Source: Areca catechu (lineage: Eukaryota > Streptophyta > Magnoliopsida > Arecales > Arecaceae). Taken from it: a DNA stretch of 64,000 nt. This document shows positions 21,931 to 33,480 of the stretch, in pieces (within the stretch, counting starts at the first letter, position 1; each line of letters starts with the position of its first letter). The stretch is from positions 48,568,949 to 48,632,948 of the forward strand of contig CM038052.1 of assembly GCA_021397845.1 (NCBI GenBank). The letters run 5' to 3'. The notes under the pieces were generated by a model. That model did no database searches, had not been told where the DNA came from, and saw nothing but the letters and a program-made list of their open reading frames with translations. The translations under genes were made by a program, and so were the position numbers.

Positions 21931-23492
21931 ATCTCTGATTAACCTTGCCCGAAGAATTAGGGTTTTTGGTTTGTAATAAGAGTTGACTAGATCAACTCAA
22001 TTTAGCTTGAGTCTACATTACCTGCATTTTATTTTGTTGAGTCATGTTGACTCAGTAGTGGACTAGGGTTTCAACCAGGGATGTTACATTTTCTCCCAAG
22101 ACCAGGCAAGTGGACACCACACTCCCAGCCACACTCCCAGTCCAGGGGGCGCCATATCCACATCTAGCAGCCTTTGGTCCCCACTCCACAGATGGCAACT
22201 CCCTTCTTTCATGCACCAGATAAGAGAAGAGCACAAATCAAGGGGGCGGCCAAGACTTTCCCAAGTGATTCCAAGCAAACAAGGGAAGAAGTTTTTCTTG
22301 GAAGAGAATATCAAGGGGCGCCCATTACCTGCCAAAAACACCTAAAACAAAGATGGGAAGAGCCTTGACTTAGGGAGGAAGAAAAGGAGGAGTCCAAAAG
22401 AGTTCATCCAGGAAAGGAAGAAAATTTTCTTGAAAAATTCCAAGCAAGGTGGCGCCATCTACCTGCCATTTATAACCCCAAATCCTAATTTTGGTATTTT
22501 GGCCAACCATATGTAAGGGATTTGCCCTAATTTGGAGATCCCCTCCTTTAGTCCCACATGGGAAAATATGAAACCCTTCTCCCTTGTAAAGCATTATAAA
22601 TTACATCCCTCTTGTAAGTTGAAAACAATCAATGAATGAAGAAAAATTATTTTTGCTATTCTCTTATGTTGAGTAACCTAGGTTTCTCTTCTTCCGCACT
22701 ATTCTAAGTGTTGAGCTCCGTGAGGGGGTAATCCGGGTTCCATTGGAGCCTTGAGGAGGTGAGAGATCTCTATCTTTATCCAAAACCCTAGGTTAGCCAC
22801 TTAAAAATCCAAAACCCTAGCCGCCCTTCATTATTTTCAATCCATCAAACCCTAGCTCCTTCCATCTCCCACGGCCTCTCTCTCTCTATAAGTCCAGGCC
22901 GTCCACCTTCATCCAGATCCAGTCCGGCTACTTCAGATCCAGAGCAAGTTCCAAGGAAAATCACATCAGCTTCCAGGAGAATCCAGTTTCAGCAATTTCA
23001 ATCCTCAAGTTCATCAACCTGGTAAATTTTTCCCTTGACTCTCTGATTCCATCAATTGTTTTTCTTCTCTTCCAGATCTTGAGTTCAGGAGAAGCCAACC
23101 CGCCAAAGGACCAATATTGGAGGATCCATTGCGAAGATATCTGAATCCGAGGATCCAACAATCTGCTCGGGAGAGTTCTTCCACCAAAATCTGTGAAGAT
23201 CATTGTCTGGTTAGGTAAACCATCTCTTCTCTTTATTTCTGTTCTATTGAAAGTTCGGAGTGAAACCCTAGGTCTGGGAGTTTCTCAACCCCCAGCGATC
23301 CGTTGCTTCTGAACTACTCTGATAATTTAGTTTTCTTAAAATTGTGCTTTCAATTATCATATTAGTATCTTTCAATGTTAGGTTAACTTTTCTTTGATTT
23401 GAAGCCAACTTCTACAAACATATAAAAACAACAAAAAAATTAGTTAATCTTAATTTACTTCCGCATCGCATCCCTTTATTTGTTCTGCATCA
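21885..23492 (+). repeat. Chromovirus 3' LTR
   Basis: Begins TAGTGCGGGC instead of TGGTGCGGGC, so the terminal TG is lost by a G-to-A change, and ends TTCTGCATCA followed by GAGTT. Otherwise close to identical to the 5' LTR. Confidence 0.97.
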
Positions 23493-23497
23493 GAGTT

Positions 23498-24231
23498 GTT
23501 CTGGTTGAGTCGACTCTCTTCAATACAGTCGGCTCGCTTGCACAGTGTCATGATTCCTCATTCTGTAGGAGTCGGCTCATCTTGATTTTAGTCGACTTGG
23601 ATCCTCAGGCCTTCAAAATGCAGTTTGGACGAGTCAGCTAACTTCCATTCTAGTCGACTCGATTGGTTGTGGTTCTTAGAAATTATTTTCTGGACTCTGG
23701 AGGAGTTGGCTCGATCTTCTGAAGAGTCAGCTTGGATATGTGACAATATGATAGAGTCAGCTCAGACTCCCTTTGGGGTTGGCTCACCTGTCTGATTCAG
23801 GAAGTAGTACACTGGACGAGTCAGCTCGGATATCTGCGTGCCAGAATCCTTATGCGTGCCATGTGCCAGAGTCGGCTCTCTTCTCTTCGAGTCGGCTCGG
23901 ATGAATGTTTTAGTGATTTTCTCAGTTTTTCTCTAGAATTCATCCAGCAAGTCTTCAAGCTTCAAGATGTCTTCAAACTCGACATATTTTCAAAAAATAT
24001 AAAGCTTGAAACACATTTAGAAGTAACCTTGTTTTATGATCTTTCTTAACTTTTTTCTTTGGGTTCTTCTTTACAATATACAATTACAACATAATCCAAA
24101 ACAAGGAATGAAAATGAATTTGAACAACGAATTCGTCCTACAAAAAATTGTAAACCACTTGAAGAGTTGTTAGTAAAACAAATGTATGCACCAATGTTTG
24201 GTTATCATCAAAATCACTTATGGGGTCAACA
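23498..24231 (-). repeat. Copia LTR copy 2, outer part
   Basis: Continuation of the LTR split at 14626, matching 10825-11592 including the GAGTCGGCTC-type motif array and the terminal GGGGTCAACA. On the minus strand it begins TGTTGACCCC. The bases outside it (ATGAG, 24232-24236) would be the target duplication of the original copia insertion; the other copy was not found. Confidence 0.88.
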
Positions 24232-24962
24232 ATGAGTATTTTGCTAGAGATGAAGCATAGGGAGTCATAAGTCCAGAAGTTCATTACAAGTGATATCATT
24301 ACTCATTGGGCTCTTTAGATATTTGATACTTTTCAGATTCTTTGACCAATTCTTCTTCCACTTTTTCCTCATATTTCTCTTCTTTCTAGTCATTCCTTTT
24401 TAGAATAGAAAAAATCTATCCAAGAAGGAGAAGAATAGAAGGAAGGGGAAGAAGATGTAGAGAAAAATGAATAATCGAATGAAGAATTCGAAGGGTACCA
24501 AATATCTGAAGAGTTTGATAGGTAGTGCTCCTTGCTTGCCTTGAGCTTTTGGATCTCTAATACTTCTGCTTTACCTCCTGCGAAGTATTCCTGTATCTCT
24601 TTGTCGTGAAGATTTTGCTGTTACTCAAGTATTCTTCTTCGAAGCTTTACCTTTCCTTTCTTGAGCTTCACTTATAAGTCCAAGCATTTCTCAGTGACAA
24701 CCTTCATCTAGATTTCAAAGGCTTTATATCTCATATCTAGAATTCTTCTGTGATCATTCTTATTTTTTCAAGTTTTATCTTTAGTGATGGAATGCGTACT
24801 CAGTATTCTCGCAACCTTATTATATTTTTTTATTTTTTATATTATGTTAAACTATTTTAAATACTTGTGTTGCCATGTTAAATAATAAAATAATTGATAA
24901 GTATTTTATCTTGTATTTGTATATGTAGAATTCTTATATAGTATATAATAAAACGTAGTTGG
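24232..24962. other. Unassigned AT-rich stretch
   Basis: No reading frame, terminal repeat or familiar element signature was recognised. It contains a purine-rich patch at 24420-24480 (AAGAAGGAGAAG) and very AT-rich DNA at 24820-24950. It directly precedes the CACTA transposase remnant and may be its 5' region. Confidence 0.4.
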
Positions 24963-26520
24963 ATGGACCATCGAGTAGTTGATGGAGTGATTTTTATTGA
25001 ATATAAGGAGGGTATCAAATACTTTTGTAATTATGCTTTTAGAAATGCAGCACTCTTATTTGAATGACAGGCTCGTTGTCCTTATAATTGATGTATTAAT
25101 AAAGAAATGCATAATAGGGATATAATAACTACTCATTTATATAGAATTAGATTTATGCCAAATTATAAGCATGATACTGCAATTGAGAGATATGGAAAAT
25201 AGTTGCAATGGTTAGAATCAGTAGCACAGGGACATAAATAGAATGGTAAACATGGTTATGATGCGACTAGTCCTGAATTTGATTAGGATATGGTGGATGA
25301 TCTAGAAGTTGATAGCGGCGATTTTTATCGTATGCTAAATGATGTTGATGAACTACTATGGCCAGGTTGTGAAACACATACTGTATTATCAACTGTGTTA
25401 GAGTTATTGAACTTGAATGCCGAATTTAATATAATGGTCAATTGTCAAGATAGGATGATAGCAATAATAAAGAAGGTGCTACCAAAGGAGGAGAGCTTGT
25501 TAGAAGCTTTTATGCTTCAAAAAAATGGTGAAAGAGTTAGGCATGGGATACGAGAAGATAGATACATACTGCAATGATTGCATCTTTTCTATAAGGAAAC
25601 TAATTGAAGAGCTCATGTGATATATGTGGTCAAAGTTGATTTAAGTCAAGACAAGAGGATAGAAATCAGAAGAACATACAATATAATTTTTTTCAATACC
25701 TTCCCCTCACTCCTAGACTTTGAAGGCTCTACTTGTCTTAGAATATTGTAGGGTAGATGAGATGGCACAAAGAATGGAATCACAAGTATATCAATATGAT
25801 GTGTCATCCATGAATAGTGAGGCATGAAAGAAATTTGATGCTTGCTATCATTTATTTGCTTAGAAATCATGTAATGTCTGATTGGTTCTATCTATGGATG
25901 GGTTTACACCATTCAGTCATGCAGCAACTCCTTATTCATGTTGGCCAATCTTTATTACTCCATACAATCTATTACTTGAGATGTGCATGAAAGAACATAA
26001 TATCTTTCTTACATTAGTCATTCCTGAACCATGATATTCTGATAGAAACATTGATGTATATCTGAGATCTCTTATTGATGAGCTAAAATTCTTATGATCT
26101 AGTGGCACACATACTTATGATGCATCAAAAAAGCAAAATTTTATAATGAAAGTTGCACTGATGTAGACTATTACTAATTTTCCTGCTTATGGGATGCTGC
26201 CAAGATGGAGCATTTATGGAAAACTAGCTTGTCCATATTACATGAAGAATACAAAATCATTTCAGCTTGAGCATGGTCGTAAGCTCTACTGGTTTAATTA
26301 TCATCATCAATTTTTTTCGAGCATCATCCTTTTCAAAAATAATGGGATAGTTTTATGAGGAATAAAATAGAGAAGGACTGTGCATCCCCATGCCTTAGTG
26401 GTATGAAAGTATTTCAAAGGCTATCCTAAGTTGACAAAATTTAGTTTGGGATATTATTTGACAAGCAAAAACTTTGAAATTTAATAGAACTCATAACTGA
26501 ATGAAGCACAGCATCTTAGG
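24963..26520 (+). pseudogene. CACTA (En/Spm) TNP2-like transposase remnant
   Basis: Translation from ATG 24963 reads MDHRVV, then IEYKEGIKYFCNYAF, CPYN-CIN and HLYRIRFMPNY, matching the N-terminal transposase-associated domain of CACTA proteins. At 25290-25577 follows ELLWPGCETHTVLSTVLELL with a later VLPKEESLLEAF, then (about 25880-26350) an acidic DG-FTPFSHAATPYS-WP region, LPRWSIYGKLACPYY and LEHGRKLYWFNYHHQFF, which are landmarks of the TNP2 domain. Many stops and frameshifts. It would encode the transposase that cuts the terminal inverted repeats. No CACTA termini were found in the window. Confidence 0.75.
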
Positions 26521-26744
26521 TAATGAACTTCCTTCCCATCACCTTATTTTTACTAAATTGAAATTAAAATTGCATGACTAGCAAGAAATAAAGGGAGACA
26601 AACATGGGGAGAAAGCAAATCATTTTTATCTAATACCCATTGTTCTAATACTCATATAAGGACCACTATGATGTTTTAAAGTAAGACTAAGGGTGGAGCT
26701 CAAGGTACCTTAGCTTCACCCACTATAGCTGAAAAATGAAGGTT

Positions 26745-29202
26745 CTTTCTTGGAATTGCAAGGAAGCACTGAAACCCTCCTTTGCTAATTACTCTAATAC
26801 TCTTATCTAGCTTCATAATCATGATAATTGCTATTTCCTAGAAATTTGGATCTCTGAGCAAGGATTGTATAAGGTGAGCAGGCTCTTGGGCCCATAGTGG
26901 AACAATTATATATTACCTTCTTTTGGTCTTTCTTGGGTCATTATTATTGTCTAGAGAAAAAATTTTGGTCATCTCAGCCTCCTTCATATTGATAGGCAAG
27001 TAGTGTTTGGCATTCTATCCCTCAGTCAAAATCAACATTGGATTATTGGGTTCATGTATGCTAGTACTAGAGGGGTGGAGCAGAGGACCTTATGGATGCA
27101 ATTCTAGAATGTGCTGAATCTTAAACTTCCTACTCTTTTAATTAGGGATTTAATTGTATCATCAATGATTCTGATAAGAAGCAGAGAAGACTATTCCAAG
27201 TCACAAGGGATATTAAGGAGTTCCAAAATTTATCTGGCAAATAAGGCTCATTGATTTGGGCTACAGGGGACCAAAATTTACCTAGTGTAACAACTAGAGT
27301 GGCAATGCTAGAGTTTGGGAAAGACTTGACATGGTGCTTATTTTGGAGCAATAGTTGACCATGTTTCTAGAAGCTTATATTGGCCACCTCTCCCATCATG
27401 CTTTTGTTCACTGCTCTATTCTATTAAGTCTTCACAATAAAACTAATAAAAAGTAAATCCCTTTCAAATTTGAAAAGTTTTGGATCTATTGTAATGATCT
27501 CTATGAGGTCATTGATCAGGCCTGGAGAGTCTCTAGAAATCATTCTCTTGGTGTTAGACTAACTATGTTGCTTCATAACACCAGGCGAGCCCTCATGAGA
27601 TGGAAATATAGAATTGGTAACATCTTTACTTGGGGGTTAGATCTTTATAAGGAAATTGTTGACCTCTAAAATCAGGAAGCTAGGATAGGAGGTCTATTTG
27701 AGCATCGATTCAATAGACTCATAGATTATTGAGAGATTATCACCATAATCTTCATATATAGGAGGTCCTCTGGAAGCAAAAAACCAGAGCTACTTGGTTA
27801 AAAGAGGGAGATTCTAATACTCATTATTTTTATAGGTCTATTATTTTGAGAAGATAAAGGAATCATATTTTTGTTATGCAAGATGATTAAGGAGTCCAGT
27901 ATGATAATGCAAGTGATATTACTCATATCCTTTTAATGCATTGCCAACATGGATGGACTTGCCAAGATCATGTGGAGGATCTTGATAATCCCGTTCTTAG
28001 CCCCCTCATTTTCTCTAAGCAAAAATACCAGCTCATCAAATAGGTTTTTGAAGAGGAAATTGAAAGGAAGGTTCTAATCAATATGGACTCAAATAAAGCC
28101 ACTAGTCCAAATGGTTTCCTAACTATTTTTTCTCAAAAGTACTGGTATCGCATTAAGCTTGATGTTATTCAAGCTATGCAGTATTTCTTCATTGATGGCA
28201 TGATGCCAAACTCTTGAAATTGAACATTTATCACACTTATCCCAAAAAGATAATCTTACTTTGCCTATCAATTATAGGCCTATAAGCCTATCCAATACTG
28301 CTTATAAAGTCTTTGCAAAAATCTTGGTTAACAAGATGCAACATTTCCTCCAATCTCAAATCTCTATGGAAAAGGGTTCCTTTGTTTAGGGTAGGAGTAT
28401 CACTCAGAATATTTTTCTCAACCAAGAGTTAATGCATTCCCACAAAAAAGCTCTACCCATGAGAGGATTGGCTATCTTGAAGATGAATATGGAAAAAGTT
28501 TATGATAGAGTCTACTGGCCTTATTTATATACTATCCTTTCCTAGTTTGGATTTCATCCAAGATTTATTGCTTGGGTATGAGCTTGTACTCAAAATTTTA
28601 ATTTGCCTCTATTGATTAATGGTACCCCCTCTCAATGGATTTAGGCATCTCGAGGCCTGCATCAAGGATGCCCCCTGTCTCCTTATCTTTTCATCTTGAG
28701 TGCTGTGGTTATATCCAAAATGCTCCAGTATGCTGTTCAACATAACCTTATGAGAGCCTATCAAAGTCCTAGAAGGGGTTCTTCAATCTCTTATCTGTTA
28801 TTTGTTGATGATTGTTTACTCATGGCTAGAGCCATAGCTCTTGATGTGGCCTATTTCAAGGTTATTGTTGATGCTTACTACGACAAATCAGATCAAGCAG
28901 TTAATTTTTCTAAATCTCGACTAAAAATCAGCCCCAAGACTCCCTCTAGGATCAAAAATCAAATTCAAAGCCTTATTTAGATGAACTTTATTACTCTTCG
29001 ATAGAAGTACCTTGGTATACCTATATGTAGCAGGAATTTGAGTAGAGAAGACTACTCCTTTATTATGGCAAAAATAATCTTCATAATACAGAAATAGAAG
29101 TGGAAAGCTTTGTCCATGAAAAGCAAAGCTACTCTTTTGAATTCTGTGCTCACATCAATTCCCCTCTATTGTCGCTCTTATATCCATGTTCCGATGGCTA
29201 TC
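26745..29202 (+). pseudogene. LINE ORF2: endonuclease and reverse transcriptase part
   Basis: Starts MKVLSWNCKEAL at 26745, the usual beginning of a plant L1 apurinic-type endonuclease. Further landmarks read across many stops and shifts: WLKEGDSNTHYFYR (about 27795), NMDSNKATSPNGFL (about 28080), FITLIPKR (about 28230), an NYRPISLSNTAYK-like stretch near 28275, and the catalytic region ending LLFVDDCLL (about 28795-28820). ORF2 would nick target DNA and copy LINE RNA at the nick. It is interrupted at 29202 by a copia element. Confidence 0.8.
29198..29202. repeat. Target-site duplication CTATC (left) of copia element
   Basis: CTATC at 29198-29202 recurs at 34594-34598, directly outside the two LTRs. 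Joining the LINE through a single copy keeps the LINE frame open (...HVPMAI then LKRLEREYRIFLWG). Confidence 0.95.
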
Positions 29203-30635
29203 TGTTGCCCAGTGATGATGTAACCCAAGTGGGGGGTGAATTGGATTTTAAAAATTATTTAAACTATTTCAATGGATATAAAATAAGTATGTGCCAATTC
29301 AAATAAGTGCTTATATTTTGCCAAAGTGTTTGTATACTTAATGAAAATATGCAATGGAATTAATAAAGTAAATGCAAAAGTAAATAAGCAATAAATAAAA
29401 GTAATCATAAATACAAGAATATATAGTGGTTCGATGTACTCTAAGGTACCTACATCCACTCCCCAAGTTTTTCTAGGGTATTTCACTATAATCACCAAGA
29501 GTACGGTTGAATAGTTTTCTGGGCTCATTAATCAAAATCCAACTTATTTTTCCGGGCTCACAAGTCAAAATTCCTTGTTGGTTTTATAACTTAGGCTAAC
29601 CAACAATCTCCAATGATTTTACGGGCTCACCAAAAACCTATATTGGTTTTATGAGATTACCAACAACCTATGTTGGTTTTGCGGGATCACCAACAACCTA
29701 TGTTGGTTTTGCGGGATCACCAACAACCTATGTTGGTTTTGTGGGATCACCAACAACTTATGTTGGTTTACACAAAGGTTAACCAACAACCTCTTTGGTT
29801 TTTCATGGCTCACCAAAAATCTTGATACAACAATGTAAGAATGAAAGTAAAGGATACAATAAAGCTTTCTAAAATAAAGCAAGTATCTTTTTGAAGCCAT
29901 TGGATGATGTTGAAGAAGCTTGTTTTCAATTTGTTGAAGCCTTTGAATGAAGTTTGATGTTGTGGACTTGGATCAACTCTCTTATCTTTGGAAGCTTGAA
30001 TGCTTGAACCATTCAACTCTTGAATCCTTGAAGGATATTCAATGATCTCACCAAAGGATTGCTTTCCTATTTGATTTTTGATGTTTATATAGCTCTCCAA
30101 ATCATAGATGACTGTTTATGACCGTTGGAGATGAAAAATTAGCCATTTGAAGCAAGTTGGAATCAATTCTGCATTTCTGAAAAACTAGCCATTAACCAAG
30201 TGTCAACACTTGAATCCGGTGAGTCGATACTTGAGTTCTTCATGAGTCGACACTTGATTTTTTCATGTGTCGACACTTGACTGGTGAGTCGATACTTGAC
30301 AGGTCAGCTCAAGGCAAAAATTTTGGATTGATACAGTTATGTATTTTTCTTGTTCTCAGGCCTTGAGTCGACACTTTGACATCTTCATGAGTCGACACTT
30401 GAGTATGCCAGTGCTGAAACTTACTGAAACTTCTCCAAAATCAAACTTTAAGTCCTTCCAAATCTTCCTTATGTTCCAAAGTCCTTATAACTTGAAATTT
30501 CATGAATTTGAAGGACTTCTTCAACTAAAATACAAGCATTTTATTCTTTAAACTGATATGAGTACTTAATATGATAAATATACTAAAACATATAATTAGT
30601 ACTGTCAATCATCAAAATCAAGACTAGAGTCAACA
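29203..30635 (-). repeat. 3' LTR of gag-only copia element
   Basis: Starts TGTTGCCCAG and ends TAGAGTCAACA. It contains about five 30-bp repeats with a CCAACA...TGTTGG inverted repeat (about 29630-29770) and, at 30190-30410, about eight copies of a GAGTCGACACTTGA-like motif. Compared with the other LTR it has about 262 extra bases (30359-30620) and two more hairpin repeats. Confidence 0.93.
29630..29775. repeat. 30-bp hairpin minisatellite inside copia LTR
   Basis: About five tandem units built on ATCACCAACAACCTATGTTG, each with the 6-bp inverted repeat CCAACA/TGTTGG. The paired LTR (33905-34000) has about three units, so the array changed length after insertion. Confidence 0.85.
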
Positions 30636-30636
30636 A

Positions 30637-30649
30637 TCTCCTCCTTTTT
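30637..30649 (-). other. Polypurine tract of gag-only copia element
   Basis: The minus strand reads AAAAAGGAGGAGA immediately before TTGTTGACTC, the LTR start; CATCATC precedes it. Confidence 0.85.
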
Positions 30650-32027
30650 GATGATGACAAAACCTTTAAGTATATAAATAGGGTAAGCTTAAAAAGATTA
30701 ACAATAAGATAAATATGCAAGCTCAAAATCAATAAGTATCAAGCTCCCCCTCAAAATATGATTTTAAAAATATTTTCAAAAATCATTCAAAGTTTTTTTA
30801 AACATTCTCTCCCTTGCAATTCTTCCCTTAAGATTAAAACATTTTGCTTTCTTATCCCCCTTTTGCACTTTCTTTCATTTCTCTTATAATTTTTCATTTT
30901 TATCATATCTTTCCCTTTTTCATATTTAACATATTTCTCTCCCTTTTTGTCATCATGAAAAAGGATGAAATGCAATATAAAATGGGAATGAAGGTGGAAA
31001 GAATAGCAAGAGATCATCAAAATCAATGCATGAAATCAATTAATCATAATATCAATTAAATATTATACTAATTGAACATGATACCATAAAATGATAAGCA
31101 TATGCAAGAAATAATTTCTTTTTTTTTAAGGATTATAAATGAAAATAAATTTTGATACAAATTGAATGTAACTCCCCTCAAATGATTGATTTGAAAATAA
31201 GGAGAAGGAGTATCAGAGTAATATAAGTATGATATCAAGAAAACATTGAAAGCATCATACATGTATATAATGATAACAAATCTTTGGATGCTCCCCCTAA
31301 ATATTATTTTTCCTTAAAAAAATATGCATTAATTTGAGGAATAAAACAGGAATGCACAAGCATCAAGATTTTAAATTTTTAAGATATACATGATTTTCAA
31401 AATATAAATGATTGATCATTTAATAATTTTTAGCATGATTTTAAATTTATTTTGAAATAATTTAATATCCATACAAATACTAGAAGTAATTTAATAGCAA
31501 GTCTAGCTACTGGAGCAAGGGTTTATTAATATGCATATCTTTTTCTTAAATGTAATCCTTAACTACTAGTTCTATCCTTGTTCTAAATAATTTCTAGCTT
31601 AAGCATGAATATAAAATTGAATACATTTCATGAAAACCATATGAACAAGAAATCATTACATTTCACTTGAAATCATTAAAAAATAAATTAATCAAAATCA
31701 AGTGAAAGTCTTATAATCACAAATTTAATCATGAGTGCATGAAGTTCATCAAAATCAATAAGATCATGATTACAACCAATGACTATAAGTCTGAACTTGA
31801 TTCTAATTAATCGATTAAAATAATTTTTAAAGTAATTGATGTAACAAATATTCAACTACATTTTTAATTATGGAAGGAAATGTTCAGAATTTATCAATAT
31901 CTATAGTTCTTCCTTTACCATTTAATCTACAATGTAGTAGGTCCACTTCTTTAAATTATCTTGTATATTCATTTTTCAAAAACTTCCCTTCTTCATGTTA
32001 GGCTGCAAGACACTCCTGCAAAATAAA
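30650..32027 (-). other. Long AT-rich 3' region of gag-only copia element
   Basis: About 1.4 kb with no coding potential on either strand beyond short chance frames. It lies where pol and the third ORF would be in a complete element. Only weak GTATCA motifs are seen, for example near 31210, unlike the clear arrays at 7039-7310. No conserved domain was recognised. Confidence 0.6.
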
Positions 32028-33298
32028 CTAGGTGGATAATTTTGTTACCCAAAATTTCTTGGATCCTTTAGGGTTAGTAAATATGGTTCCTTTTGGAATC
32101 CAAGTTTTTCTTAATTTACAAGGATATGAATTATGCCCAATTTTATAACATTTAAAACAAGTTATATTGCAAGATGCATTAACAAAGAAATTCTTATTTT
32201 TCCACTCAAGATTTTTATTTTTCTTTAAAAGCTCATCATTTGATACATAAATCTTGGACCTTATTAGAATTTTTATTTCATTCAATAAAATAGTTTTCTC
32301 ATTTGAAAACTTACTACATAGATCTTTTAAATCAAAATTTTCTTTTTCTAAATTTTTTTTTTCTTTAGAAAGATTATTCTTATCATTTTCTAAAACATCA
32401 ACCTTTATATTAAAATCATGATTTTTATTAGCAAGATTGGTCTTCTCAAGAGAAAAAAAATCTACATGTCTTTTTAATTTCTTGTGCTCAATACTTAATA
32501 CTTTGTATTCATGCACAAAATCATTAAATGCATCATGTAATTCATTAAAGATAAAATCATATTTATTTTTAGCATATACCTCTTCCTCATTTGTCATGAA
32601 GCAAAGATTGGCAACTTTTTGTTCATCATCCGAACTTGAATCTTCGCTATCGCTCCAAGTTGCCATCATTATCTTGAATTTTTGTTGGCCTTAAGGACTA
32701 TTATCTTCTTCTTTTTTTGATCAGCAACCAATTCTTTGTTCCTTAAATTCAACTAATGGATCATGAGTTAACCAATAAGCTCCTCCAAAGATAGGGTATC
32801 AATATCTTTGGCTTCTTGGATCGTCATTACCTTTGGATCCCATGATTTTGGCAAAGATCTAAGAGTTTTATTAACCAAATCAGTATTAGTATAGACTTTG
32901 CCAAGACTTTTCAATTCATTAATAATAGTCATAAATCTAGTTTATATAACAGATATAGATTCATAATGCATCATTTTAAATATTTCAAAAGAATGAACAA
33001 GCATATTGATTTTAGTACTTTTCACTTGAAGAGTACTCTCATGAGTAATTTCAAGTGTGTCCCATATCTCCTTCGCCGATGTGCATATGAAGATCCTATT
33101 GAATTCATTAGAGTCCAATGCATAATAAAGCAAGTTCATTGCTTTAGCATTAATTTCAGATTGCTTAATGTCATATTCATTCCAATTCTCTTCAAGCTTT
33201 AGAATGGAAATACCATTAACCAAAATGGAAGGAATATGAGGACCATTAACTATAACTTTCCAAAGATAATAACCAATAGATTGAATATAGATGCTCAT
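32028..33298 (-). pseudogene. Copia gag of pol-less element
   Basis: First segment 33298-32942 with the UBN2-like core (KAMNLLYYALDSNEFNRIF, IWDTLEITHE), then a part with stops (32940-32700, including SLPKSWDPKVMTIQEAKDI), then 32669-32028 with an S/D-rich stretch, a long coiled-coil and a zinc knuckle CFKCYKIGHNSYPC near 32140. The first knuckle present in the relative at 9275-8730 is not seen. The frame ends shortly after ECLAA near 32010. Gag alone can form particles in related systems, but this copy has several disablements. Confidence 0.82.
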
Positions 33299-33466
33299 GC
33301 GAGTTTTTCAAAAAGTGTAATTAGTGCCATTGAAAAACGATGGTCTATTAGTAGCATGTCCTATAGCAAAACAAGCACCTTCTAGGGCTGCCATAATCTT
33401 TTAACTCAAAATCGTTAGATTCTTTGCAAAGCACCAAGTTTAGATACCAACGATTTTGGGTTCCGG

Positions 33467-33478
33467 GCTCTGATACCA
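33467..33478 (-). other. Primer-binding site (tRNA-iMet) of gag-only copia
   Basis: The minus strand reads TGGTATCAGAGC, two bases inside the 5' LTR. It is a full 12-base match to the complement of initiator tRNA-Met. Confidence 0.93.
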
Positions 33479-33480
33479 AT

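Larger units (their letters stand above)
14627..23492 (+). mobile_element. Complete Ty3/gypsy chromovirus, about 8.9 kb
   Basis: The element has two near-identical LTRs (1609 and 1608 bp), a tRNA-iMet primer-binding site, a leader of about 0.9 kb, one gag-pol frame with the order gag, protease, RT, RNase H, integrase, chromodomain, a short polypurine tract and a 5-bp target duplication. About 16 substitutions and a few 1-bp indels separate the LTRs by eye, and every clear substitution is a transition. It inserted into a copia LTR and is the youngest large element in the window. Confidence 0.97.

Noticed and set aside
25290..25577. Independent small host gene (95 residues)
   Set aside because: The frame is continuous in similarity with decayed TNP2-type sequence on both sides, so it is a piece of the CACTA transposase.
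28696..28980. Independent 94-residue gene
   Set aside because: It contains LLFVDDCLL and lies in order with other LINE reverse transcriptase motifs.
29630..29775. CRISPR-like regular 30-bp repeats with a short palindrome
   Set aside because: The units are directly contiguous with no spacers, and they lie in a plant retrotransposon LTR.
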